Assembly: GCA_038277395.1 (NCBI GenBank)
Contig: CM076191.1
Span: forward strand, 29,522,583 to 29,586,582
Origin: Dryocosmus kuriphilus
Taxonomy: Eukaryota > Arthropoda > Insecta > Hymenoptera > Cynipidae
Direction of reading: 5' to 3'
Length of the DNA stretch: 64,000 nucleotides
Program-made: the position numbers and the translations under genes
Shown here: piece by piece, positions 1-9,416 of the stretch
Layout: every line of letters starts with the position of its first letter
Position numbering within the stretch: the stretch's first letter is position 1
The notes under the pieces: generated by a model
The model's database searches: none
What the model was told of the DNA's origin: nothing
Seen by the model: only the letters and a program-made list of their open reading frames with translations

Positions 1-659
1 TAATGTAGGGTTCTGTTCCAGGCTACTGGGAAGTTCGAGAACTGTCCGTGCTAAGTTTCTCGATAAAGTCACTACGATGCATCTTACGCCCGAGTAGATT
101 GTCTCCTCGCCTTAGCTTATAACATATACGCGACCACTGAACTGTGTACCCAGTGAAAGAGAAGAGTCAAAGGTGTAGTAGAGCGTACGGCAACAACAAC
201 ACCGTCCGCACGCAGGGAAAAGAATGAGGAGAGGAGCACGTCGAGCGTGAACCTCCTTTCTCATATTGCTCTCCAAATACACGTAGCGACCACTAACAGT
301 CAAATAACAAATTCAATTGTTGTTCACCAACAAAATGTTATATAGATAATTTTCTTAACTTTCAATGAACTATCCAAATCCCGAAATTCAAAGTTATAAT
401 AACAATCTTTAGCCTTTAACAATAGAACAAAATCAATATAGAATAATATAATCGATTGGCCGAATCGAAATTGTATTCGAAATAGAAAACGGCGAATGAA
501 TATTTTTTCTGTAATAAAATGGCTAAATTGTAACTTCAAGAACTTGATTAGAAAATTAAATAAATTTGCAAATATCTCTAAAACTGTAAGAGATAGGTAA
601 AAACAGAAAAAACTTTAATTCTTACAAAACTGATCTAAATGATGCACTAAAATTATCGC
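1..659. other. Anonymous AT-rich sequence
   Basis: No coding region, RNA gene or repeat family is recognised. The open frames of 60-70 codons on the minus strand look like chance reading of AT-rich DNA. The left boundary of the Polinton-type element may lie here, but no terminal inverted repeat was found. Confidence 0.5.
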
Positions 660-960
660 AGTGAGGACTCGAAAGTACTGCGTAGAAAGTTCTCGAAGCG
701 TCTTTGCCAGAAGTTTCGGTAGAGGATCTTTCTAGAAGGTAAAAGAACTTGTTGAATCATGCGCATGCGTCTTGAAACTTGTCGAGAACTTGGAAATTCC
801 CGAGCATGGGCTTCAGAATATTCCAGTGGGGGGATCTTTCTAGAAGCTTCTAGGCAGTTTAATGCGGCGGCTTATACAAGCGAGAGTGGAACGGAGCGGA
901 GTCAGTTTAGTGTTGCCTTCAAAGCGGTTCACATCGTGGGCAACAAGTGAAAAACGTATT
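660..960 (+). promoter_or_regulatory. Cluster of heat-shock elements with TATA-like box
   Basis: Several arrays of the inverted pentamer nGAAn/nTTCn, the binding site of heat shock factor, are present. AGAAA-GTTCT-CGAAG (684-698) is a perfect three-unit site. AGAAG-TTTCG (709-718), TTTCT-AGAAG (729-738) and AGAAT-ATTCC (about 814-823) are perfect two-unit sites, and TTTCT-AGAAG-CTTCT (837-851) is a second three-unit site. A TATA-like TTATACAAG (about 870) and an initiator-like TCAGTT (about 903) lie just downstream. This is the layout of insect hsp promoters. No heat-shock protein follows; the next coding sequence is the polymerase remnant from 1150. It may be a captured hsp promoter or the element's own stress-responsive promoter. 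The motifs are seen; the function is inferred. Confidence 0.6.
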
Positions 961-1002
961 AATGAATCTCTAGTACAGTTTTGTCCTAGTTGAGGACTTT
1001 AT

Positions 1003-1149
1003 ATATCCTGTGTGTGAAAAAAAAGACACTCGACGAGAAGTGCAGCTAAAGATATAGGTATATATCCTGTGTGTGAAGAAAAAAGTGTGTGTGTGTGTGT
1101 GCGTGTGTGTGTGAAAAAAGACACTCGACGAGAAGTGCAGCTAAAGACT
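1003..1149. repeat. 95-bp tandem duplication with (GT)n
   Basis: The segment containing GACACTCGACGAGAAGTGCA occurs at 1025 and again at 1120. The copies are separated by a (GT)n microsatellite at about 1086-1113. The duplication sits between the heat-shock-element cluster and the polymerase remnant, in what would be its leader. Confidence 0.8.
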
Positions 1150-1764
1150 TTATTATTGACTTTATATATCCAAGACGTGTTAAAAACGATACTTGACGAG
1201 TGTGTAAAACTCATGCACGGTATAGAGGATGCGTTAGTTCTAATGCTATTATCTGGATACGCACCTATAGACAAAGTAAAAAAGTGGAAGAATGAGTGCT
1301 CGCTTTGTCTCCAGACAGTCCGGAGGGAACTTTATAGGAAAACACAACCCCAGTCATTAGGCAGAAAACAAAAATACCTGAATTTAATTGAGAAGCTTGT
1401 AAGCTTGGAAGTTCGTTTCAATTTATTGGGAAAGAAAGGAGGAGGAGGAGGTGATTTGCAGAAGAAGAATCAATATGGCATTGATAATCGTGCAAAGTAG
1501 TTAGATGTGGAGAATGCTTTCAATAGTCGCATTAAAACATTTGTTCTGGCTAACTTAACACATAAAGATATTCTTGTCTTCTTGAACGATGTTCAACGAT
1601 TATTTATTGCACAAGTGGGCAAAGATGTACGACGACACAAGTCTTTGAAAATAAATACAGTACTTCTTACCTATTACACTCAAATTGGTAAAGACAAGTC
1701 TGACGAGAAAAATTTCAAGTTAAAGAATGAAGCAATATATTCGACCACTGACTTGAAATTATGA
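1150..1764 (+). pseudogene. N-terminal part of Polinton-type PolB polyprotein (broken)
   Basis: Two open stretches (1150-1497 and 1507-1764) match in style the region upstream of the polymerase in insect Maverick/Polinton-like elements. An early part has an ALVLMLLSGYAPIDKVKKW segment, then comes a segment with NAFNSRIKTFVL, THKDILVFLNDV and KINTVLLTYY. They are separated by a stop near 1498 and are followed after another break by the 1801 frame. I infer membership from order and from recalled motifs. The function of this N-terminal region is unknown to me. Confidence 0.55.
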
Positions 1765-1800
1765 TTTCAAACGTATGTAAGATACCCAGTCCTCAAAGAA

Positions 1801-2427
1801 ATGGAGGAATCTGAGGAAAAGGTCTCTGGGTGGACCTCACGCTCAATTATCAAACTTTTCGTCAACATTAACAAACTCAATCCAATCAAGGGGAGTTCCT
1901 TCATTGAACTTCCATTATTCATCAAAAGAAAAGATTCTTGTATTAACGTACAAAACTATGACGAGTGTTTCATGTGGGCTATGCTATTAGCCATACACCC
2001 ACCTGACTCGAATAAATATGCACAACGCGTGTGTAAATACCATCAATACAGGGATGAGCTGGATTTTCCTAACATCACTTTTCCAGTTGCCTTCAAGTAT
2101 GAGGCTAAATTTGAAGACATACACAACATATCTGTGAATGTGTACAGTTTAATTAAGAAGAAGGAAAATAAATTCTCGGTGGTGCCCGTTCATTTAACCT
2201 CACAAAAAGGAGACACACATGTGAATCTTCTCCGTGTAGAAGAGGATCATGTTTGTGACGATAACAGCCATGAAGAAGGAGAAGAAGGAAAAGGCCGGAA
2301 CAGGATACCTCAAATATTCAACTTCCACTACTTGTGGATAGAGGATTTATCGCGATTGGTTAGTAGCCAAGTGTCTACAAAGAAAACGAGAAAGTATATT
2401 TGTACCGGTGCTTGCACTATTTCATGA
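1801..2427 (+). pseudogene. Polinton-type PolB upstream domain
   Basis: This 208-codon frame has the conserved block seen ahead of family B polymerases in insect Polinton-like elements: GSSFIELPLFIK, then INVQNYDECFMWAMLLAIHP, then NISVNVYSL, HVNLLRV and YLWIEDLSRLVSSQVS. It ends after KYICTGAC, where the family normally continues into a cysteine cluster and then the exonuclease. The exonuclease continues in another frame from about 2430, so a frameshift splits the gene. A simple Glu/Gly-rich stretch (HEEGEEGKGRNR) is near its end. The assignment rests on several motifs in the right order. Confidence 0.7.
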
Positions 2428-2429
2428 AA

Positions 2430-3260
2430 ATGGAGAAACTGATTGCATACACCGAAGATTGTGTTAAATTAAATAATTGCAAAGTGGTGCTGCCAGAACC
2501 TCGAAGAAACATTATTTGATTTAAAAATTTCAAAAATCGAGAGCGAGCTCCTTTCATCATCTATGCCGACTGTGAATCATTGTTAATATCTGTAAATGAT
2601 GATGAAGGAGTAAAAACCTCAAATACTGAAATTCTGAAATGAAAAACATGAAGTTTTTGATATAGGATATTTCTTCAAGTACAGTTATAAAGTTTCACTG
2701 TGCTTTTACGAGTCCTGTTCCGACAATGTAGAACCGGCAAAGTGGTTCGCTCAGCAGTTGCTCAAAATTGCCCAGGAATGTGACAAGATTCTGGCATCTA
2801 CAGTTCCAATGGAAAAATTGTCGTTTGAGGAACAAGTAGCCTTCATAGATACCAAAACTTGTCGCATTTGTCAGAAGGCATTACATCCCCCAATGAAGAA
2901 GGTACATGATCATTGTCACTTGACAGGTAAGTACCGTGCACCCGCGCATGAGCATTGCAACTTATCATATCAGCACTCAAACACCATACCTTTTGTCTTC
3001 CATAATCTGAGTGGGTATGACGCTCACTTTATCATTCGCGATATCGGCACACTATTTGAAGGTAGAGTTAAAGTTCTTGCACTCAATAAGGAAAAACACC
3101 TCATTTACAAAGTATGTTCACGAAACTCAAGTAAAATTTAGATTCATCGATTCATTCCGATTTATGGCCTCTTCCCTTGAAAAGTTAACATCATACCTCA
3201 CTCAGTACAAAATTATCAATGCTGTGTTTGCTGGTCTTGAGCGAGAAAAAAATTGAGCTT
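2430..3260 (+). pseudogene. PolB 3'-5' exonuclease with EndoVII-like Cys/His insert
   Basis: Reading through stops and shifts, 2540-2600 gives APFIIYADCESLL, the exonuclease I motif (D-x-E) of protein-primed family B polymerases. The frame 2758-3141 then has CRICQ followed by HDHCHLTGKYRAPAHEHCN, a Cys/His pattern like the HNH/endonuclease VII fold found in Polinton-related polymerases. FHNLSGYDAHFIIRDI (exonuclease II motif) follows. The frame shifts near 3135 and continues with FRFIDSFRFMASSLEKLTSYL. The domain should proofread during element replication. Multiple frameshifts and a stop show it is dead. Confidence 0.75.
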
Positions 3261-4704
3261 CTCACGAGGAAGGGTGTTCTTCCCTATGAACACCTAGACT
3301 CGAGAGACAGACTCAATGAAACATAGCTTCTACCAAAAGACAAATTTTACAGCTCTCTCAATGATTCGGCAATATCGGACGAAGATTATGCACATGCACA
3401 ACAGGTATGGTGTGCATTTAACATCAAGACACTCGGCGAGTACGTCAGTCTGTACATGAAAACTGACGTTCTGCTTCTGGCTGAAATTTTTGAAAGTTTC
3501 CGAGAATAGTGTCTCGAGGCTTACGACTTGGATCCAGCACACTACTACACCACTCCTGGCTTGACATGGGATGCCATGTTCAAATATTCAAAGGTAGGAT
3601 TTGAGCTCCTCACCGATGTTGATATGCTATTGATGATTGAGCAAGGCAAAAGGGGTGGGGTAAGTCTACTTCTGGAAGTAAATTTGGACTAACCCGCGGA
3701 ACTTCATCACAAGCACAATGACTTGTTGTTTTGTCCAGAATACTCGAAATCACCAGGTTCCAGCCAGGAGAAGCTCCTAACTACCTTCCTGCGGAAACGA
3801 AAGTACGTTCTCCATTATCGTGCTCTGAAAAATGCATTAGCCCATGGACTGAAACTTGTCAAAATTCTTAGAGTCTTGAAATTCAATCAATCTGCATGGT
3901 TGAAAAGTTATATTGATTTTAACACAACATTGAGGACTATCGCTAAAAACGAGTTTGAAAAAAATCTCTATAAACTCATGAATAATGCAGTTTACGGAAA
4001 GGCAATGGAGAACGTACGAAAATACGTCGATGGGAAACTCGTAACAAAGTGGGAGGGTAGGTATGGAGCAGAAGCCCTCATAGTCCGACCAAACTCTCAC
4101 AGTCGAGCAATCTTCAGTGAGAATCTCGTTGCGATTGAACTGAGAAGAACTGAAGTTTTGTTCAACAAGCCGGTCTATGTAGGGCTTGCAGTGCTAGATA
4201 TCTCTAAAATCCTCATCTACGTCTTTCACTATGACTACAGGATTAAAAAATAGGGTGACGAATGCAAACTTCTATACACCGACACAAACAGTCTAATCTA
4301 CGAAGTAAAATGTGATGACATTTACACCGACATTAAAGACGATATTTACAGATTTGACACCTCTGACTACCCTCGAGACTTTGTTTTCGGAATGCCGCAA
4401 GCCAATAAAAATGTATTAGGTCTGATGAAGGATGAGTATTGTGGCAAAATTGTCACTGAAATTGTTGGCTTGCAGGGTTAAATTTACAGCATCCGTGTAA
4501 ACGGCGAAGACTTTGTGAAAAAGCCAAAGGTGTAAAATCAGATGTTGTACGAAAAACACTAACATTAGACGATTACACGGAATGCTTGAAAAATTTGTCA
4601 GTCCAAAGCAGAACCCAGTGTATCATCAGGTCGAGACTACACAATGTGACACAAATGGATGTTGACGCTACTGACAATGACGACGACATTCTTACAGACA
4701 AATG
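3261..4704 (+). pseudogene. PolB polymerase domain (left copy, degraded)
   Basis: Polymerase pieces follow the exonuclease: a thumb-side stretch with EYVSLYMKTDVLLLAEIFE and YYTTPGLTWDAM (about 3430-3580), then KNEFEKNLYKLMNNAVYGKA (about 3950-4005), the family B motif-2 region. YTDTNSLIYEVKCDD (about 4280-4320) is the catalytic motif, in which the usual YTDTDS has Asn in place of an Asp. About 3660-3720 a deletion removes the SLYP-type motif. In-frame stops occur (for example TAG near 4252). The C-terminus (4560-4704) has an internal deletion compared with the right-hand copy at 7788-8767. The domain would copy the element's DNA; this copy is inactive. Confidence 0.8.
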
Positions 4705-4795
4705 AATTTTTGGACCTTCTTGTTCAAAATTAGATACTGTGAATTCATCATAACTGCACATCGGCAGCCCCCCCATTTCTATATACATTATTATT

Positions 4796-5110
4796 ATTGT
4801 ACAGCATAGAGGTGAATGTAGAAATATGAACCTGTGGGCGACAGCCTTTGTAAATAGTTACTTTCGACTCTTGTAAATACATTATATATATTATTATTAC
4901 TGTACAGCGTTGACATGAATGTAGAAATATGACTCTGTGACGCAACGGTAGCGCATCGGTCTTTTTAAATAGTTACTTCGACTCTTGTAAATACATTATT
5001 ATTATTATTGTACAGCTTTGAATTGAGTGTAGAAAGATGAATCTGTGGCGAGACAGCCTTTGTAAATAGTTACTTTAGACTCTTGTAAATGCACAACGGT
5101 ATCACCTGCG
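4796..5110 (+). repeat. About 105-bp tandem repeats with tRNA 5'-half (left arm)
   Basis: Three units start with GTACAG at about 4799, 4904 and 5009. Each has GAATGTAGAAATATGA, a degenerate tRNA 5'-half (best at 4934-4960: TGTGACGCAACGGTAGCGCA), then AAATAGTTACTT, CGACTCTTGTAAATACATTA and (ATT)n. The tRNA-like part contains an A-box-type TAGCGC segment. Units end just before the longer tRNA-Trp-like sequence at 5131. Confidence 0.75.
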
Positions 5111-5130
5111 TTAAGGTGAATGTAGTTATA

Positions 5131-5190
5131 ATCTCCCATGGCGCAATGGTAGCGCGTCTGACTCCAGATCAGAAGGTCACGTCGGGTTAC
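5131..5190 (+). pseudogene. tRNA-Trp(CCA)-like sequence lacking the T-arm 5' side
   Basis: ATGGCGCAATGGTAGCGC (D-arm/A box) is followed by GTCTGACTCCAGATCAGA, an intact anticodon arm with CCA anticodon, and directly by TCACGTCGGGTTAC. Compared with the tRNA-Trp sequence I recall, about 13 nt of variable loop and T-arm, including the internal B box, are missing. It is therefore unlikely to be transcribed by Pol III or to fold as a tRNA. The same deletion is in the inverted copy, so it predates the duplication. Confidence 0.75.
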
Positions 5191-5334
5191 AAAATTTTTT
5201 TCTATTGTAAACAGGGAAAATATGGGTTATATACTGAATAAAAGAAAATATGTATATGAATTGCTTTTTTATTTATCAAAACCATACGTCTAGTTAGTAA
5301 AAGCGTATAATTTGTACATTGAATCTCATCATTG

Positions 5335-5480
5335 ATTCATCGTTGGTTTAACATCAGCTTAACGTTCTTCCATCGTTGGTTCAACATTGGATCCTCGTCG
5401 GTTCATGGTTGGTTCAACATTGGTTCAAAGTTGGTTCATTGCACAGAGTTGATTCAACATTGCACAAAACTGATTCCATA
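5335..5480. repeat. 12-13-bp minisatellite (left arm)
   Basis: Degenerate units of the type GTTGGTTCAACAT or CATCGTTGGTTCA are repeated about ten times. The inverted counterpart is at 6880-6955 (TGAACCAACGA units). Confidence 0.75.
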
Positions 5481-5485
5481 TCTGA

Positions 5486-5710
5486 TTGGTCAAGTCTAAC
5501 CGCTTTTTATGTACTTTGTTACCACGTTTCTTGATTACTTATTTGCACATGGTATACGTCTGGGGATGCTTCACTTTGAAAATTTCCTTTTCATAGAATA
5601 CGCCAGCGACAGTTTGCTCTTGATAGTCCTTGTGCTTGTACGCCGCTGGATTGTTGTGTATGACTTAAGTCACAGTGAATATCTCTATTTACCAGTTGGG
5701 AGGTGTATCC
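5486..5710 (-). pseudogene. Polinton integrase C-terminus with chromodomain-like end (left copy)
   Basis: On the minus strand the frame reads VIHNNPAAYKHKDYQEQ, then TVAGVFYEKEIFKVKHPQTY, then after a TAA VIKKRGNKVHKKRLDL. This is the C-terminal tail pattern of the retroviral-type integrase of Polintons (NP-x-TY-x-LKDYQ ... FYE-x-EL-x-KV ... RKGN-x-YVKWLG). At least three stops interrupt it. It keeps about 36 bp that the right-arm copy has lost. The integrase core with DDE residues is not in the window. Confidence 0.7.
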
Positions 5711-5945
5711 TTTAATTTACCGTAATAATAAGTTACGTCTAGAGTTTATTGCATAACGCCATATACATAGAAAGATGGCGATTGCGCAAGCCAAAAGCTA
5801 TTGTCGCATTAAACATAACCTCTAATCATGAAACAAAAAACCGGTTCGACATATTTTATTACGTAGATAGCGCCAGTATAGCTGTAAGTGTTCTGCAACT
5901 CAGTCGGTAAAACGGGAGAGTTTTCATACCATTTTTCCTCTTCCA

Positions 5946-6450
5946 TCATTCCCTGAAATTTCAAAATTACAATTTGTGCAATAAAATCATATTATTCTCC
6001 CTGTTCCAACTCTAAAAATACTCCCTAAAATTTAAAAATCACAATTTGTGCAATCGAATCACACCATTTTCCCGGTCCCAACTCTAAAAAAGTTTCCTGA
6101 AATTTCAAAATTTCCATTTGTTCAATCAAGTCATACCATTGTCCCTGTTCCAACTCTAAAAACGTTCCACTGAAATTTGTTTTCCCCCTTTCCAGCTAAT
6201 AAAACTGAGGACAATATTTTACCCATATCCAGCTGATAAAACTGAGGACAATATTTTCCCCCCTTCCAGATAATAAAACTGAGGACAATATCCCCCCCCC
6301 CCTCCATTTAAAAAATTGAGGAGAATCTCTCTCCCCTTTCCGGCTGATAAAACTGAGCAGTATGAGGTGGATGAGGATCATGTGCTCGCTCATAGTGCCT
6401 CACCCGCCTTGCCCTCAGTTTTACCAGCTGGAAAGGGGGGGGGGGGAACG
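5946..6450. repeat. Central tandem repeats between the palindrome arms
   Basis: 5946-6180 holds three roughly 83-bp units (CCTGAAATTTCAAAAT, TTGTGCAAT, CCTGTTCCAACTCTAAAAA). 6180-6360 holds about four 48-bp units of the type CCAGCTGATAAAACTGAGGA separated by C-tracts, including a run of 12-13 C near 6292. A G-tract of about 12 lies at 6437-6448 next to the inverted motif TTTTACCAGCTGG. The centre of symmetry lies in this repeat block. Confidence 0.8.
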
Positions 6451-6662
6451 CTGGAAGAGGAAAAATGGTATAAAGACTCTTCCGTTTTACCGACTGAGTT
6501 GCAGAACTCTGACAGCTATACTGGTGCCATCTACGTAGTAAAATATGTCGACCCGGTCTTTTGTTTCAAGATTAGAGATTATGTTTCATGCGGCAATAGC
6601 TTTGCGCCTGCACAATCGCCATCTTTCTATGTATACGGCGTTATGTAATAAACTCTAGACGT

Positions 6663-6880
6663 AAATTATTATGAAGTTAAATTAAAGGACACACCTCCCA
6701 ACTGGAAAAGAGAGATATCCACTGTGACTCAAGTCATACACAACAATCCAGCGGCGTACACGCACAAGGACTATCAAGAGCAAACTATCGCTGGCGTATT
6801 CTATGAAAAGGAACTTTTCAAAGTAATCAAGAAACATGGAAATAAAGTATATGTAAAGTGGTTAGGCTTGATAACGTTGA
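6663..6880 (+). pseudogene. Polinton integrase C-terminus with chromodomain-like end (right copy)
   Basis: One uninterrupted frame reads NWKREISTVTQVIHNNPAAY, then KDYQEQTIAGVFYEKELFKV, then GNKVYVKWLGL. It matches the C-terminal region of Polinton-type integrases, which insert element DNA into the host. Compared with the left-arm copy about 36 bp are lost between KV and the chromodomain-like KHGNKVYVKW. The frame runs into the minisatellite at 6880 and stops. Together with PolB it identifies the element type. The catalytic core is absent. Confidence 0.75.
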
Positions 6881-6955
6881 ACCAATATTGAACCAACGAT
6901 GAACCAACGATGAACCAATGTTGAACCAACGATGAATCAATGTTGAGGTTCAATG
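6880..6955. repeat. Minisatellite (right arm)
   Basis: TTGAACCAACGATGAACCAA-type units of about 12 bp are the inverted counterpart of 5335-5480 but fewer in number. Confidence 0.75.
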
Positions 6956-7081
6956 TATAAATTATACGCTTGTACTAACTAGACGTATGGTTTTGATAAA
7001 TAAAAAAGAAATTCATATGCATCTTTTCTTTTATTCAATATATAACCCTTATTTTCCCTATTTACAATAGAAAAAATTTTT

Positions 7082-7141
7082 GTAACCTGACGTGACCTTC
7101 TGATCTGGAGTCAGATGCGCTACCATTGCGCCACGGGAGAT
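7082..7141 (-). pseudogene. tRNA-Trp-like sequence, right-arm copy
   Basis: The reverse complement reads TGGCGCAATGGTAGCGC, TCTGACTCCAGATCAGAAGG, TCACGTCAGGTTAC. It has the same T-arm deletion as 5131-5190 and differs from it at a few bases. The anticodon arm with CCA is intact. Confidence 0.75.
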
Positions 7142-7254
7142 TATGACTACATTTATCTTAAAGCAGGTGATACCTTTGTACATCTACAAGAGTCTAAAGT
7201 ACCAATTTACAATAATTGATCTGAAGTAAGACGCGCTACAGTCATATTTTCTAC

Positions 7255-7735
7255 ATTCAACTCAAGTCTTTACAATAATAAATAATAATAATAATAAATA
7301 ATAATAATAATGTATTTAAAAGAGTGGAATGTAACTATTTACAAAGGCTGATGCGCTAGAGTTTTTCCGCAGAGTATATTTCTAAATTCACCTCAACGCT
7401 GTACAGTAATAATAATAATTATTATACTGTATTTACAAGAGTCGAAAGTAACTATTTACAAAGGCTGTCGCGCCACAGGTTCATCTTTCTACATTCACCT
7501 CAACGCTGTACAATAATAATAATATTGTATTTACAAGAGTCGAAGTAACTATTTACAAAGACTCATGCGCTACCGTTGCACCACAGAGTCATATTTCTAC
7601 ATTCACCTCAACGCTGTACAGTAATAATAATAATTATAATGTATTTACAAGAGTCGAAAGTAACTATTTACAAAGGCTGTCGCGTCACAGATTCATATTT
7701 CTACATTCACCTCAACGCTGTATAAAAATAATAAT
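7255..7735 (-). repeat. About 110-bp tRNA-derived tandem repeats (right arm)
   Basis: At least four units, with CTCAACGCTGTACA at about 7390, 7500, 7610 and 7715, are the inverted counterpart of 4796-5110. Each holds (ATT)n, CAAGAGTCGAAAGTAACTAT, and a tRNA 5'-half. The clearest half is at 7559-7590, whose complement starts GACTCTGTGGTGCAACGGTA. The array is longer than the left one by at least one unit. Confidence 0.8.
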
Positions 7736-7784
7736 GTATTTACAAATGGGGGGTTGCCGATGTGCAGTTATGATGATTTCACAG

Positions 7785-8767
7785 TATCTAATTTTGAACA
7801 AGAAGGCCCAAAAGTTCATAACCATTGTCTGTAAGAATGTCGTCGTCATCGTCAGTAGCGTCAACTTCCATTTGTGTTGTGTCAGTAGCGTCAATGTCCA
7901 TTTGCGTGGTGTCAGTAGCGTCAATGTCCATTTGCGTGGTGTTTAATCTGTAGTGTGCCCATGCAAGAGTGTCTGTGGTGTTTGTGAGCAAGCATCGCTT
8001 ATCATCGTGAGGACTCAGTGCAATTTTTGACTGTTTAATCGTCTCGACATTATGTAATCTCGACTTGATGACATACTGGGTTCTGCTTTGGACTGACAAG
8101 TTTTTCAAGCATTCCGCGTAATCGTCGAATATTACTGTTTTTCATACAACGTCTGATTTTACACCTTTGGCTTTTTCGTAAAGTCTTCGCCGTTTACACG
8201 GATGCTTTACATTTTACTCTGCAAGCCAACAAATTCAGTGACAATTTTTCCACAACACTCATCCTTCATCAGACCTAATACCTTTTTATTGGCTTGCGGC
8301 ATTCCGAAAACATTGTCTCGAGGGTAGCCAGAGGTGTCAAATCTGTGAATATCGTCTTTAATGTCGGTGTAAATATCATCACATTTTACTTCGTAGATTA
8401 GACTGTTTGTGTCGGTGTATAGAAGTTTGCATTTTTCACCGTATTTTTCAATCCTGTAGTCATAGTGGAAGACGTAGATGAGGATTTTAGAGATATCCAG
8501 CACTGCAAGCCCTACACAGACCGGCTTGTTGAACAAAACTTCAGTTCTTCTCAGTTCAATCGCAACGAGATTCTCTCTGAAGATTGCTCGACTGTGAAAG
8601 TTTGGTAGGGCTATGAGGGCTTCTGCTCTGTTACGTCGTAATATAGTTACGGTTTTACCATCATCAATATTTTCTCTTAGGCGCGAACAGTTGAATTTTT
8701 TGTGAGAGAAAGAATGAGAGCCCATGCGTGCAAAGGTTAATGGTGTTGGCATACCGTACTCCGACAA
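7785..8767 (-). pseudogene. PolB C-terminal half (right copy)
   Basis: Two frames (8767-8207 and 8108-7788) carry HSRAIFRENLVAIELRRTEV, the catalytic motif YTDTNSLIYEVKCDD, GMPQANKKVLGLMKDE, then KSRLHNVETIKQSKIALSPH and LAWAHYRL. This is the end of Polinton-type PolB. The Asn in the catalytic motif is shared with the left copy. A tail of three repeats of DTTQMDIDAT follows, ending in an Asp run. The left copy lacks the IALSP segment, so this one is more complete at its C-terminus. The N-terminal 40 residues of the first frame are unrelated sequence beyond the palindrome breakpoint. Confidence 0.8.
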
Positions 8768-8829
8768 GTAGTCTGATTCTGTTCTTCGTACAAGTCACGT
8801 CTTTGACCGCGCGAAAGAACTGAGGGTTA

Positions 8830-8945
8830 TAAGTCTACACGACTTTTCAATACAGAATGTAAAGGGTTAAGTCACACAACTTTTCAATTCAAACTGTAAA
8901 GGGTTAAGTCACACGACTTTTCAATTCAAACAAGTCACTGAGACT
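8830..8945. repeat. About 42-bp tandem repeat
   Basis: Units containing AAGGGTTAAGTCACACGACT and TTTTCAATTCAAACTGTA are repeated about 2.5 times just outside the right palindrome arm. No gene is seen from 8770 to 9398. Confidence 0.8.
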
Positions 8946-9398
8946 TTAACATACGCGGAGCTACACGTGCGTCGGTATCAATTCCGTTTTTCGACCACCG
9001 AGGTCATTTATTCAAAGCTATAATAAGCTTAACTAATTCAGTGTGCGAGTGATGCCAACACCATATCCTTTTCAATTAATCGTATTTTATTACATTAAAA
9101 TTATAATTTTCTTTGTGTAAATTTTGCTCGATCCGCTAGGTCAATTTGGAGATTTCCAACCTCCAAAGCGACTTCGTGAATTGTTTTAATTTGGTTTTAA
9201 ATTAAAGGGTTTTTTATGCCGCAAGGCTTTTTTATCCCTCAATCAAAGTGTTTCCTTTCTAGAACCCATCTCTAATTCTAATTCATTTAGGTTAATCAAA
9301 TAAATTTTCTAGACCACGTGGCGAAACATGGTTTAGCATATATTAACTATCTTGTCAAACCACCTACGGTGAAGCAAGAACGTCTTCAAGATTAAACA
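8946..9398 (+). other. Possible 5' LTR end of the BEL/Pao element
   Basis: No coding sequence is seen. The stretch ends in CA immediately before a primer-binding-like TGGTGCC at 9399, and a BEL gag starts 800 bp downstream. It could therefore be the LTR. No second LTR copy exists in the window to prove it, and the left boundary was not found. Confidence 0.3.
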
Positions 9399-9416
9399 TG
9401 GTGCCTCCTGTGAGGT
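9399..9416 (+). promoter_or_regulatory. Putative primer-binding site
   Basis: TGGTGCCTCCTGTGAGGT begins with TGG, which pairs with a tRNA CCA end, and follows a CA dinucleotide typical of an LTR end. The tRNA species is not identified. 9417-10211 is leader sequence with no gene seen. Confidence 0.4.

Larger units (their letters stand above)
4067..8680. repeat. Large inverted repeat (palindrome) of the Polinton-type element
   Basis: The left arm (about 4067-5945) and the right arm (about 6450-8680) are inverted copies with moderate divergence. Each arm carries, from outside in, the PolB C-terminus, tRNA-derived tandem repeats, a truncated tRNA-Trp-like sequence, a minisatellite and the integrase C-terminus. 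Matching landmarks are 4735-4780/7740-7795, 5131-5190/7082-7141, 5760-5800/6610-6645 and 5895-5945/6455-6510. The centre is near 6195. The central 500 bp (5946-6450) is made of short tandem repeats. Homology stops abruptly within PolB, at about 4015 on the left and 8680 on the right. Confidence 0.85.

Noticed and set aside
5131..5190. Functional tRNA-Trp gene
   Set aside because: The variable loop and 5' side of the T-arm including the B box are missing in both copies.
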